The notes beneath the pieces were generated by a model. The model was not told where the DNA came from and made no database searches. It saw nothing but the letters and a program-made list of their open reading frames with translations. Position numbers and translations under genes: made by a program. Shown piece by piece: positions 1 through 6,886 of a stretch of 15,189 nucleotides of DNA. Numbering within the stretch: position 1 is the stretch's first letter; each line of letters begins with the position of its first letter. Source of the DNA: an uncultured Lachnospiraceae bacterium (lineage in GTDB: Bacteria; Bacillota; Clostridia; Lachnospirales; Lachnospiraceae); contig CATXUX010000058.1 of assembly GCA_958402795.1 (NCBI GenBank), positions 1-15,189 on the forward strand. The letters are read 5' to 3'.

Positions 1-39
1 GCGATAAAACAGATCGGAATTGAAGGTGGTGAAGTTTGA
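1..39 (+). CDS. C-terminal end of an unidentified upstream gene (partial)
   Basis: The first frame is open from the window edge and encodes 12 residues ending in IEGGEV before a TGA at 37-39. This TGA overlaps the TTG start of the terminase (TTGA), the same junction style as terminase-portal, which argues that it is a real gene end. Its position upstream of the terminase would suit a packaging or small regulatory gene. Too little is present to assign a family. A competing frame ends at 21-23, so this call is tentative. Confidence 0.35.
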   Translation, partial: AIKQIGIEGGEV

Positions 40-1766
40 ACGATGAAAACTTAAAACCAGTGCGAAGCAAGAGTGAAGCAAGAGAGCGTGGACGAAACGG
101 CGGCAAGAAATCCGGTGAGTCGAGACGCAGACAGGCGAAGCTCCGCGATACCATGAACAGACTGCTGACCATGAAGGTAGAGGTCGAGGGATTATCGGAC
201 GTCCTCCGTGCTGATGGAGTCGAAAGTACGTACGAAGATGTGGTTACCATGGCCATGATACAGCAGGCTGCAATGGGTGACGTAAAAGCGTATCAAGCTA
301 TCATGAAAGTGCTTGGACAGACTAAGTCAGATGTAGACTTGGAAGAGCAGCAGGAGAGAATACAATTGCTGCGGGCGCAAAAAGAGAAAATAGAGCCCGA
401 AACACCAGAAGATGTGAAAGCGGAAGCTGTGGATCCACATGATGTTATTATCCCGGCACTCTGGGATCTGTTTGAAGATGATGAGCATGAACACCAGATC
501 ATCACTTCCGGGCGCGCAGGAACGAAGTCAAGTTTTGCTGGCATTCTCGGCATTAGCACAATCATTTCTGATGATCCGGCAGCTGTTGTGGTTTTGCGGA
601 AGCGGCACAATAAGCTGCGGAAAACAGTGTATAAAGAGATGATCCGTGCCATCAAGCGGCTCGGGCTCAGCAAAGATGAATTCGAAATCGGCGTATCTCC
701 GATGCAGATCTGTCACAAGAGAACGGGAAACGTAATATATTTTTCAGGTTCTGACAGCATTGATGATACGAAGGGTATCATCGACGAGGATAAACCGATA
801 AAGCTGGTTATCCTGGACGAACTGACAGAATTTTTCGATGTTGGCGAAGGTGAGGAGGAGCTAACCAACATCGAGGCCACGTTTGTGCGTGGAAACGATG
901 AAGGCTTCCGAATGCTCTATTTGTACAATCCTCCGAAAAATCCGAATGCGCCCGTCAACATCTGGTGCAAAAAGATGGAACTCCGGTCAGATGCTGTGCG
1001 TAAGCATGTAGATTACCGGGATGTTCCTATTGATTGGATTGGGAAAAAACTGCTGGAATCAGCAGAACTGCTGAAAACAGCGGATCCCAAGATGTACCGG
1101 TGGGTGTGGCTGGGAGAATGCATCGGTGTTGATGACTTAATTTATTACATGTTCCAAACATCAGCTCATACGTATAATCCGAAAAATTACAGCAAAGAAG
1201 CGAGGGCCGCTATCGGGGAAATCGGGGTAGGAGTTGATTACGGACAGCAGAACGCAACTGTGTTTGAAGCAGCAGGGATTGACTATGACAATCAGTTCTT
1301 CCGTGGGGTAAAGGAATATTATCATTCCGGCCGGGACGAGGGAAAGCAGAAGTCGCCTTCTGAGTATGCGGAAGATCTGAAGCAATTCTGTGATGAAATA
1401 GAGGCGGAATACGACAGAGTAGTAAGTTATATATTCATAGATCCGTCTGCGGCGGGCCTGATCGAAGAGGTAAGACGTGTGCTCCCGCATATTCCGATTG
1501 TAAAAGCGCAGAATGATGTGAAGCTTGGCATCAGCCGCGTACAAAAATTTTTGTCTTTCGGAAAATTACGGTTAAGCACAGGGCAGGAAAAGCTCATAGA
1601 AGAAATGGGAACATATCAGTATGACCCGAAAAGCATTGAAAATGGCAAGGAAGTGCCATTAAAAATAAATGACCATTGTGAAGATGCTTTTCGCTATTTG
1701 GTCATGGGAATGTGGAGATATATCGTAAATATGCTCCCGGTTTCGGAAAGAGGTGATGAAGATTGA
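36..1766 (+). CDS. Terminase, small-subunit-like domain fused to large subunit (ATPase-nuclease)
   Basis: This is the DNA-packaging motor: it cuts concatemeric phage DNA and pumps it through the portal using ATP. The 576-residue protein has two parts. Residues 1-120 are basic then helical (SKSEARERGRNGGKKSG at 11-27, GDVKAYQAIMK at 81-91) and resemble stand-alone phage small terminase proteins. Residues 130-570 are a large subunit: Walker A SGRAGTKSS (158-166), Walker B VILDE (258-262), a coupling-motif-like LYLYNPP (294-300), and nuclease acidic residues at D401 (GVDYG), D469 (FIDPS) and D546/D550 near the C-terminus. The start is TTG at 36, behind the near-consensus ribosome site AAGGTGGTGA (23-32); in-frame stops at 21 and 30 exclude an earlier start. 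No ATG lies between M90 and M202, so a separate large-subunit start is unlikely. PBSX-type large subunits are usually about 420-450 residues, so the N-terminal domain is an addition. The stop overlaps the portal start. Confidence 0.93.
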   Translation: MNDENLKPVRSKSEARERGRNGGKKSGESRRRQAKLRDTMNRLLTMKVEVEGLSDVLRADGVESTYEDVVTMAMIQQAAMGDVKAYQAIMKVLGQTKSDVDLEEQQERIQLLRAQKEKIEPETPEDVKAEAVDPHDVIIPALWDLFEDDEHEHQIITSGRAGTKSSFAGILGISTIISDDPAAVVVLRKRHNKLRKTVYKEMIRAIKRLGLSKDEFEIGVSPMQICHKRTGNVIYFSGSDSIDDTKGIIDEDKPIKLVILDELTEFFDVGEGEEELTNIEATFVRGNDEGFRMLYLYNPPKNPNAPVNIWCKKMELRSDAVRKHVDYRDVPIDWIGKKLLESAELLKTADPKMYRWVWLGECIGVDDLIYYMFQTSAHTYNPKNYSKEARAAIGEIGVGVDYGQQNATVFEAAGIDYDNQFFRGVKEYYHSGRDEGKQKSPSEYAEDLKQFCDEIEAEYDRVVSYIFIDPSAAGLIEEVRRVLPHIPIVKAQNDVKLGISRVQKFLSFGKLRLSTGQEKLIEEMGTYQYDPKSIENGKEVPLKINDHCEDAFRYLVMGMWRYIVNMLPVSERGDED

Positions 1767-3127
1767 TACAGTATGAAAATATTCAGAAGGCTATGGGGGT
1801 TGAAATTGCTATATCCAGTGAGATGTCAAAGGCAATTTACCGATGGTCAAAATTGTACAAAAACGAAGCTCCTTGGCTGAAAGACGACGTAAAGAGTCTC
1901 AATCTCCCAGCTGCCATATGCTCGGAGATGTCGAGACTGGTGACGATGGAATCTGAAATTTCTGTTTCCGGCAGTTCCCGAGCAAAAATGATAGCAAAAA
2001 GCATGGAATCGTTTCTCAGTAAGCTGCCGGTATATACAGAATATGCGTGTAGCACGGGTGGAATTGTGTTTAAGCCATACATAGACGATTCCGGTATTGC
2101 AATTGATATTGTACGGTCAGGCTACTTTTATCCGGTGGAATTTGACAGCGCGGGTAACATTACGGCTGTTATCTTCCCGGAATTTAAACGCGTCGGGAAG
2201 AAACTATACACGCGCCTGGAGTATCAGCGGTTTGCTGGAAACAAATATACCATCGAAAACAAAGCGTTTGTTAGTCGAAAGGCTTTAGTCAGGACAGACG
2301 ATATCATCAATCTTGGACAGGAAATCAGTTTGGAAGAGGTCCCGGAATGGGCAGAAATTGCTCCATATGCGGAATTTGATCATGCTGACAGAACATTGTT
2401 CGCATACTTTCGGATTCCAACGGCAAATAATATTGATCCTGAATCGCCGCTCGGGGTTTCCGTGTACGCAAGGACTGTGGATCAGATAAAAGATGCAGAC
2501 GAACAATACGGCGCTACCTTGTGGGAATACAGGTCGAAAGAGACTGCAATTCAGGCAGCAAATGAATTTTTCCAGCATGACAGACGGGGAAATGTAATCC
2601 TTCCCCGCGGAAATGACAGATTATACAGGGCATTGGGCAATAACATAACGGATAATGATGGGAAGCCATTTTTTAATGTGTACTCACCAGAGATCCGGGA
2701 TCAGAGCTTTTTTAACGGATATAACAGGATTGTGCAAAAGGTGGAGTTCAATTCTGGACTTGCTTATGGAACCTTATCAGATCCGCAGGTAGTGGACAAG
2801 ACAGCCGAAGAAATTAAAGCAAGCAAGCAACGATCCTATGCGACTGTTAAATCAATACAGAACAGCCTTGCCGATGCGATTGGTCAGCTTGTTTACGCGA
2901 TAGATGCGTGGATGGATATCGGAGAGCTCGCGCCCCGGGGGGCAGTGAATCTTGCCACGTCGTGGGACGATTCGCTCGTTACGGATAAAAAGGCGGAGCG
3001 AGAGCAGGATCTCCAGGATCTGGCTGCCGGAATCATGCAGCCGTTTGAGTACCGCATGAAATATTACGGAGAAGACGAAGCAACGGCCAGAAAAATGGTT
3101 GGAACACCTGCAGAGGTGATTGAATAA
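1763..3127 (+). CDS. Portal protein, SPP1 Gp6-like
   Basis: The portal forms the dodecameric ring at the capsid vertex through which DNA enters and leaves, and it docks the terminase. The 454-residue length fits the SPP1 Gp6-like portal family. Family-like features include the N-terminal helical stretch ending LPAAICSEMSRLVTMESEI (about 48-66), the CSTGGIVFKPY strand (96-106), SGYFYPVEFDSAGNI (119-133), and a C-terminal clip/stem-like region around residues 330-370 with GTLSDP and KTAEEIKASKQRSY. The start is TTG at 1763, overlapping the terminase stop as TTGA, with AGAGGTGA upstream (from 1750). The stop TAA shares its last base with the ATG of the next gene. Family assignment is from recognised sequence pattern plus position between terminase and minor capsid gene. 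Confidence 0.92.
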   Translation: MIQYENIQKAMGVEIAISSEMSKAIYRWSKLYKNEAPWLKDDVKSLNLPAAICSEMSRLVTMESEISVSGSSRAKMIAKSMESFLSKLPVYTEYACSTGGIVFKPYIDDSGIAIDIVRSGYFYPVEFDSAGNITAVIFPEFKRVGKKLYTRLEYQRFAGNKYTIENKAFVSRKALVRTDDIINLGQEISLEEVPEWAEIAPYAEFDHADRTLFAYFRIPTANNIDPESPLGVSVYARTVDQIKDADEQYGATLWEYRSKETAIQAANEFFQHDRRGNVILPRGNDRLYRALGNNITDNDGKPFFNVYSPEIRDQSFFNGYNRIVQKVEFNSGLAYGTLSDPQVVDKTAEEIKASKQRSYATVKSIQNSLADAIGQLVYAIDAWMDIGELAPRGAVNLATSWDDSLVTDKKAEREQDLQDLAAGIMQPFEYRMKYYGEDEATARKMVGTPAEVIE

Positions 3128-4914
3128 TGACACAGGGAGAACTGGAGCAGATTCCGCTGCCGTTCGAGCGCCACTTGTCTGATTTGGAAATGCGGATCAT
3201 GAATGAAATCGTTCAGGCAATCAAGGTGAATGGGTTCTCTACTGCAACGGCGGATAGGCAGATGGACCGTATGGTACAACTGGGCAGGTCCGAGAGGGAC
3301 ATAAGACAATGTATACAGGAAACGCTGGACGCGACAGATGAAGAAATCGAGAGGATTTTTTCAGACACCGTATATGAGTACTATTACGGGTATGAGAGGG
3401 TGTACAAAGCAACGGGAACAGCGCAGATACCATTTAAGGACAACCTGGAATTGCAGGCGCTTATATCTGCGGTACAATCGCAAACGATAAACACGTTCCG
3501 CAACATGACCGCATCGATGGGATTTGCAATCAGGGATCCGGCGACCGGGAAAATCTCGTACAGTCCGCTCATGGATTTCTACCAGAGCACGCTTGATTCC
3601 GCTGTCCTGGAGATCGTATCCGGCACGATTAGCTATGACAAGGCGATTGGCCGGGCGATAAATACTATGACCAATAGTGGATTGCGCTGGATCGATTATG
3701 ATTCCGGCTGGCATAACAGAGTAAATGTCGCGGCGAGACGGGCCATCATGACCGGATTCCGCCAAGTTCAAGAGAAGATCAATGAACAGGTCGCAAAAGA
3801 TCTCGGTACGGACAGCTACGAGGTATCATATCACGTCGGAGCGAGACCAGAGCATCAGCCCTGGCAGGGACGCGTATGGACATACGAACAGCTTGTTTCC
3901 GTCTGTGGCCTTGGAACAGTGACCGGATTGCATGGGGCGAACTGCTATCATGATTATAATCCATTTATTCCGGGTGTATCGGTACGGACTTATACAGATG
4001 ATCAGCTGGATGAGATGCTGGAAGAGGAAAACCGGCCGAAGGCATACAATGGCAAGGAATACACTGCGTACGAGGCATTGCAGGAGCAGCGCAGAATGGA
4101 GACAGCGATGCGGAAAACCAGACAGGACATTAAACTGCTGCAGGAAAGCGGAGTGAATGAAACGACGATAACGGTAAAAAAGGCTAGGTATCAGGTGCAG
4201 ATGCAGCAGTACAAGAGCTTCTCCAGCGCCATGAAGCTACCGGAACAGATGCAGAGAGTATATCAAGACGGTCTGGGAAAAGTGGCGGGTGGGAGGAATA
4301 AAAATACGGCTGCCAGCTGGTCGAAAAGCGTTGCGAAATCCAGTGGGAGAAATACGGCGGAAGGTGAAAAAAGTAAGAAAAAATATAAGTACAAGAAAAC
4401 CGTGGTTAATGAAAAGATGATAGATTCTCCGGATTATCGGAAACGGTTCAATGATCTATCTGATAACCCAAGTGTGAACAGAGGTGCGTGGAATGCTGCA
4501 AAGGAAATATTGAAGCATAGGAGTGGTACAAAATACGAGGATTTGGCTTTTATCGATGGAAGTACCGGAAAATATATTATAAATAAAGACTACGATATGG
4601 AGAATACGGCAAAGCCAAATAAGCCTATGAATAAGATGCTGAGTGCAGCGGAGCCGTATACCATTATAGGCATACATAATCACCCGGGAAGTAGTGCACC
4701 AAGTCTATCGGATTTGGTTGTCTGTATGGATCGAAAGTATGATTTTGGGGTGGTTGCGTGCCACGATGGACGGGTTTACAAGTATTCTGTAGATACCGCG
4801 AAATTCAATAAGCTGAATGCGCATTTTGCTCTTGAAAGAATGTTAAAAGAAGGATATACTGATGATGTGAAAGGAATGCTTTATGATGTGGGAGTGAAGT
4901 TGGAGGTATTATAA
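3127..4914 (+). CDS. Minor capsid (MuF-like, phage minor capsid protein 2) with C-terminal JAMM/JAB-like domain; candidate MuF polymorphic toxin
   Basis: Residues 1-385 match a phage minor capsid protein of the MuF/SPP1 gp7 type, carried in small numbers inside the head near the portal. Visible landmarks are ARRAIMTGFRQVQ (203-215), GARPEHQPWQGRVW (238-251) and GLHGANCYHDYNPFIPG (267-283), then a helical segment to about 385. Residues 386-424 are a low-complexity, lysine-rich linker (KSKKKYKYKK at 415-424). Residues 425-595 form an extra domain with HNHPGSSAPSLSD at 517-529, a JAMM/JAB zinc-metallopeptidase motif (H517, H519, S526, D529). E471 in YEDLAFID is a plausible catalytic glutamate. 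The His-to-Asp spacing is one residue shorter than in RadC-type JAMM motifs (HNHPxxxxxxSxxD), so activity is not certain. The tail domain is AT-richer than the N-terminal part. Phage MuF proteins with variable toxic C-termini are a known class; toxicity here is inferred. Start ATG 3127, ribosome site AGAGGTGA, TAATG overlap with the portal. Confidence 0.85.
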   Translation: MTQGELEQIPLPFERHLSDLEMRIMNEIVQAIKVNGFSTATADRQMDRMVQLGRSERDIRQCIQETLDATDEEIERIFSDTVYEYYYGYERVYKATGTAQIPFKDNLELQALISAVQSQTINTFRNMTASMGFAIRDPATGKISYSPLMDFYQSTLDSAVLEIVSGTISYDKAIGRAINTMTNSGLRWIDYDSGWHNRVNVAARRAIMTGFRQVQEKINEQVAKDLGTDSYEVSYHVGARPEHQPWQGRVWTYEQLVSVCGLGTVTGLHGANCYHDYNPFIPGVSVRTYTDDQLDEMLEEENRPKAYNGKEYTAYEALQEQRRMETAMRKTRQDIKLLQESGVNETTITVKKARYQVQMQQYKSFSSAMKLPEQMQRVYQDGLGKVAGGRNKNTAASWSKSVAKSSGRNTAEGEKSKKKYKYKKTVVNEKMIDSPDYRKRFNDLSDNPSVNRGAWNAAKEILKHRSGTKYEDLAFIDGSTGKYIINKDYDMENTAKPNKPMNKMLSAAEPYTIIGIHNHPGSSAPSLSDLVVCMDRKYDFGVVACHDGRVYKYSVDTAKFNKLNAHFALERMLKEGYTDDVKGMLYDVGVKLEVL

Positions 4915-5087
4915 TGTCCGATGAAAAATACAGAAAGATATGTGAAAAACTAGGGTGTGAACCCAAAGATATAAAAATACCGGATTTTGATACGGAAGAT
5001 GATTCTTGGGAAAGTCCGGTTTCGGTTCTTACGGTTGAAGAAATTGATTACTTATACAAAAGCGGATATCTGAGTACAAAGCAGTAA
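4914..5087 (+). CDS. Small acidic protein, 57 residues; candidate immunity protein for the MuF C-terminal domain
   Basis: The ATG at 4914-4916 shares a base with the TAA of the minor capsid gene (TAATG), with GGAGGT at 4901-4906 inside the upstream coding sequence as a well-placed ribosome site. The product begins MSDEKYRKICEKLGCEPKDI and ends YLYKSGYLSTKQ. By hand count it has about 14 acidic versus 8 basic residues, no signal peptide and no membrane segment. I recognise no family. Its coupling to a gene with a toxin-like C-terminus, its acidic character and its low GC (28% over 4921-4980 by hand count) fit an immunity protein that binds and blocks the upstream domain. That role is inferred. 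It could also be an unrelated phage small protein. Confidence 0.72.
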   Translation: MSDEKYRKICEKLGCEPKDIKIPDFDTEDDSWESPVSVLTVEEIDYLYKSGYLSTKQ

Positions 5088-5090
5088 AAG

Positions 5091-5106
5091 TGTGCGACGT
5101 CGCACA
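5091..5106. repeat. 16-bp perfect palindrome
   Basis: TGTGCGACGTCGCACA reads identically on both strands and lies three bases after the stop of the 57-residue ORF. There is no spacer between the half-sites and no T-run directly after it, so it is not a typical terminator. It could be a dimeric-protein operator, a recombination or cassette boundary, or a short RNA hairpin. No function can be assigned from the sequence alone. Confidence 0.8.
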
Positions 5107-5123
5107 AATAATCTCTTGATTTT

Positions 5124-5155
5124 AAACCACTTGCTTCGGCAGGTGGTTTTCTTAT
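5124..5155 (+). terminator. Intrinsic terminator hairpin with TTCG tetraloop
   Basis: The left arm AAACCACTTGC (5124-5134) and right arm GCAGGTGGTTT (5139-5149) form 11 pairs including one T-G wobble, closed by a TTCG tetraloop and followed by T-rich sequence ending TTTTCTTAT. This is a strong intrinsic terminator. It sits 37 bases after the stop of the small acidic ORF and would end or attenuate transcription of the packaging/portal/minor-capsid unit before the scaffold gene. Confidence 0.85.
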
Positions 5156-5165
5156 GCCAATTTTT

Positions 5166-5175
5166 AAGGAGGTGA
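5166..5175 (+). promoter_or_regulatory. Orphan consensus ribosome binding site
   Basis: AAGGAGGTGA is a perfect complement to the 16S rRNA 3' end, yet no ATG, GTG or TTG follows at normal spacing; an ATA or ATC falls where the start should be (5180-5184). The only near start, GTG at 5172, is inside the site itself and would encode 30 residues. The site may mark a lost or highly diverged small gene, or be part of a regulatory leader for the scaffold transcript. Confidence 0.6.
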
Positions 5176-5208
5176 CCCTATATCTCGGAACTGTCCGTGA
5201 AACAGCAA

Positions 5209-5241
5209 AGCATTCAGAGTGTTCTGGGTGCTATTTTTTTT
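5209..5241 (+). terminator. Second intrinsic-terminator-like hairpin with eight-T run
   Basis: Arms AGCATTCAGA (5209-5218) and TCTGGGTGCT (5223-5232) pair over 10 positions with two T-G wobbles around a GTGT loop, followed by A and then eight Ts (5234-5241). The hairpin is AT-richer than the first one and so weaker, but it has the classical form. It lies about 120 bases before the scaffold start, so scaffold and downstream genes need read-through, antitermination or a separate promoter. Confidence 0.7.
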
Positions 5242-5359
5242 GCCCAAGAAGGTTACGGCATTAAAACTGTCCCCGAATACATCCGGCAAGATGTTAAAAC
5301 TGTACAGCTTCCGGGAGACACCGGCTATAAAAACGCAAGCGGAAAAGAAAGGAGCAAAC
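5242..5359 (+). other. Untranslated leader of scaffold gene
   Basis: Together with the palindrome and hairpins upstream, this completes the 272-base gap (5088-5359) between the small acidic ORF and the scaffold start. The scaffold frame is open backwards through this stretch, but no start with a good ribosome site is seen before 5360. A TATAAA at 5326-5331 could be a -10 element; no convincing -35 lies 16-18 bases upstream, so no promoter is called. GAAAGGAG just before 5360 is the scaffold ribosome site. Confidence 0.5.
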
Positions 5360-5992
5360 ATGGATTTAAGAGAAGCATTAGGAGAAGAACTGTATACGCA
5401 AGCAGAGGCGAGACTGACGGAGATCAACGGTGCGGAAGATCGGAGGGACAATCCGGTCAGATTCGTGGATCTGTCGGAGGGAAAGTATGTAGGCAAAGAA
5501 AAATATACTTCCTTACAGACAGAATCTTCCGGATACAAGAAGCAACTCGCAGACGCCAACAGAGAAATCGAATCCTACAAAGGTATGGATATCGACGGCA
5601 TCAAGCAGGCGGCAGCAAACTGGGAGAAAAAGTATAATGATGACACTAAAGCACTACAAGGCCAGCTTCTCGACCAGGAAAAGACCTTTGCTGCAGAGAG
5701 GTATCTGGACGGTCAGAGAATTAAGTCGCCTCTGTCTCGGAAAACAATTCTCCATGAATTTCTTGCAAAGAACATGGAATACAAAGACGGTAAGTTCGCA
5801 GGCGCAGATGAGTACATGAAGACGGTTCGCGAGCAGTATCCGGACGAATTCGAACCGGATGAATCCGGAGCTGGATCGGAAAAGAAAAGATTTGTGCGCG
5901 GAACGAGCCACACTTATAAGCCAACGACAAAATCGTCGGAAGATGCTTATATCGAGAAGAAGTATGGAAACAACAAATACGCAAAACAGTAA
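5360..5992 (+). CDS. Scaffold protein, phage minor structural Gp20-like
   Basis: This protein directs assembly of the major capsid protein into procapsids and is normally absent from mature heads. The 210-residue product begins MDLREALGEELYTQ. Its middle (about 45-115) is a charged heptad-like helix typical of scaffolds (YKKQLADANREIESYK, then WEKKYNDDTKALQGQLLDQEK). The C-terminus ends AYIEKKYGNNKYAKQ, a tail resembling the Gp20 scaffold family, where the end contacts the coat protein. The start at 5360 has GGAG (5351-5354) at proper spacing and gives the expected N-terminus; the in-frame ATG at 5219 would add 47 residues, lies in the loop of a terminator hairpin and has no ribosome site. 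The gene is followed 15 bases later by the major capsid gene, which supports the assignment. Confidence 0.9.
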   Translation: MDLREALGEELYTQAEARLTEINGAEDRRDNPVRFVDLSEGKYVGKEKYTSLQTESSGYKKQLADANREIESYKGMDIDGIKQAAANWEKKYNDDTKALQGQLLDQEKTFAAERYLDGQRIKSPLSRKTILHEFLAKNMEYKDGKFAGADEYMKTVREQYPDEFEPDESGAGSEKKRFVRGTSHTYKPTTKSSEDAYIEKKYGNNKYAKQ

Positions 5993-6007
5993 AGGAGAAC
6001 ACAAATT

Positions 6008-6886
6008 ATGGAATATGGTGGTTATAACGTAGAAGAAAAATATAGCCGGATTGTCGAGCCGAATTTTTATTTTGACGCGGTACTTCAGCCGGGACTGACG
6101 TTCAGTGATCAGTTCCAGGGTGATGCAACAGGAGCTGGAGCGGTCAAAATTTTCAAACTGGCTGCAAAGTCGGCGAAGGATCCGAAAGTACCGGCATCAG
6201 ATTTTGACCACACGAATGCCGGAAATGAACTGATTCCGTTGCTTTTGAACAATCTGCAGCAGGAATCTACAAAGATTTACAATGTGCAGGCGCAGGCGGT
6301 GCCGTATGATATGGCAGATTCGCACCTTTCACAGTCTGTGCAGGTATGCCGCGAGGGGTGGCAGATGTCTGGTCTTGCGTGCCTTGCGCACGAAGGGACG
6401 GCCATGAGCGATACGGCAGCGATCACAACCGACAACATCATCAGCAAGGTCATCGCCGGCAGAAAAGCAATCCGCAAACAGAAAGCATCAGCTAACGTGG
6501 TAATGGCGTCCGTTGAGACATACAGCACTATGCTGGAGGTTGCTGGTGATAAATTTATCCCTGTAAAGAACGACGAGATTATCCGGACCGGTCAGATGGG
6601 GTACTATCTTGGCATGCTCTGGGTGGAATGCAATATGCTGGATTTGTCTACAGCGGCGAAATACTACGACTATACCGGTAAACTTCAGACGGAGGACCTG
6701 TCAAAGGTTGAGTACATCATGTATGACTGGAGAGGTTTCCACATCGTAGACTTGCTGGACATGGCAAGGCTGAAAGATTCCGAGAACTTTAACGGGACGC
6801 TGGCGCAGGTTGAAATTGTAAGTGGATACAGACTTGGCGATCCTAATTATGCGGTTGTGAAAAAATACTCTGCCGCGGGTGCATGA
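6008..6886 (+). CDS. Major capsid protein
   Basis: This is probably the main shell subunit of the head. The 292-residue product follows the scaffold gene directly, behind a strong ribosome site (AAAGGAGA, about 10 bases before ATG), as expected for the most heavily expressed structural gene. It starts MEYGGYNVEEKYSRIVEPN. The C-terminal half has a pattern seen in HK97-fold coat proteins: NVVMASVETYSTMLEVAG, then YYLGMLWVECNML, then VEYIMYDWRGFHIVDLL. There is no N-terminal delta domain or protease gene nearby, in keeping with use of a separate scaffold. The HK97 fold is inferred from size, position and strand pattern rather than a decisive motif. Its stop overlaps the next start (ATGA). Confidence 0.87.
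   Translation: MEYGGYNVEEKYSRIVEPNFYFDAVLQPGLTFSDQFQGDATGAGAVKIFKLAAKSAKDPKVPASDFDHTNAGNELIPLLLNNLQQESTKIYNVQAQAVPYDMADSHLSQSVQVCREGWQMSGLACLAHEGTAMSDTAAITTDNIISKVIAGRKAIRKQKASANVVMASVETYSTMLEVAGDKFIPVKNDEIIRTGQMGYYLGMLWVECNMLDLSTAAKYYDYTGKLQTEDLSKVEYIMYDWRGFHIVDLLDMARLKDSENFNGTLAQVEIVSGYRLGDPNYAVVKKYSAAGA

Noticed and set aside
4675..4715. HNH nuclease reading of the HNHP motif in the minor capsid C-terminus
   Set aside because: The letters H-N-H are followed by P...PSxxD and preceded by a hydrophobic strand, which is JAMM-like; no HNH beta-beta-alpha metal motif with downstream N and H is seen.
5326..5331. TATAAA as a scaffold promoter -10 box
   Set aside because: No acceptable -35 hexamer is found 16-18 bases upstream; left as a possibility in the leader description only.
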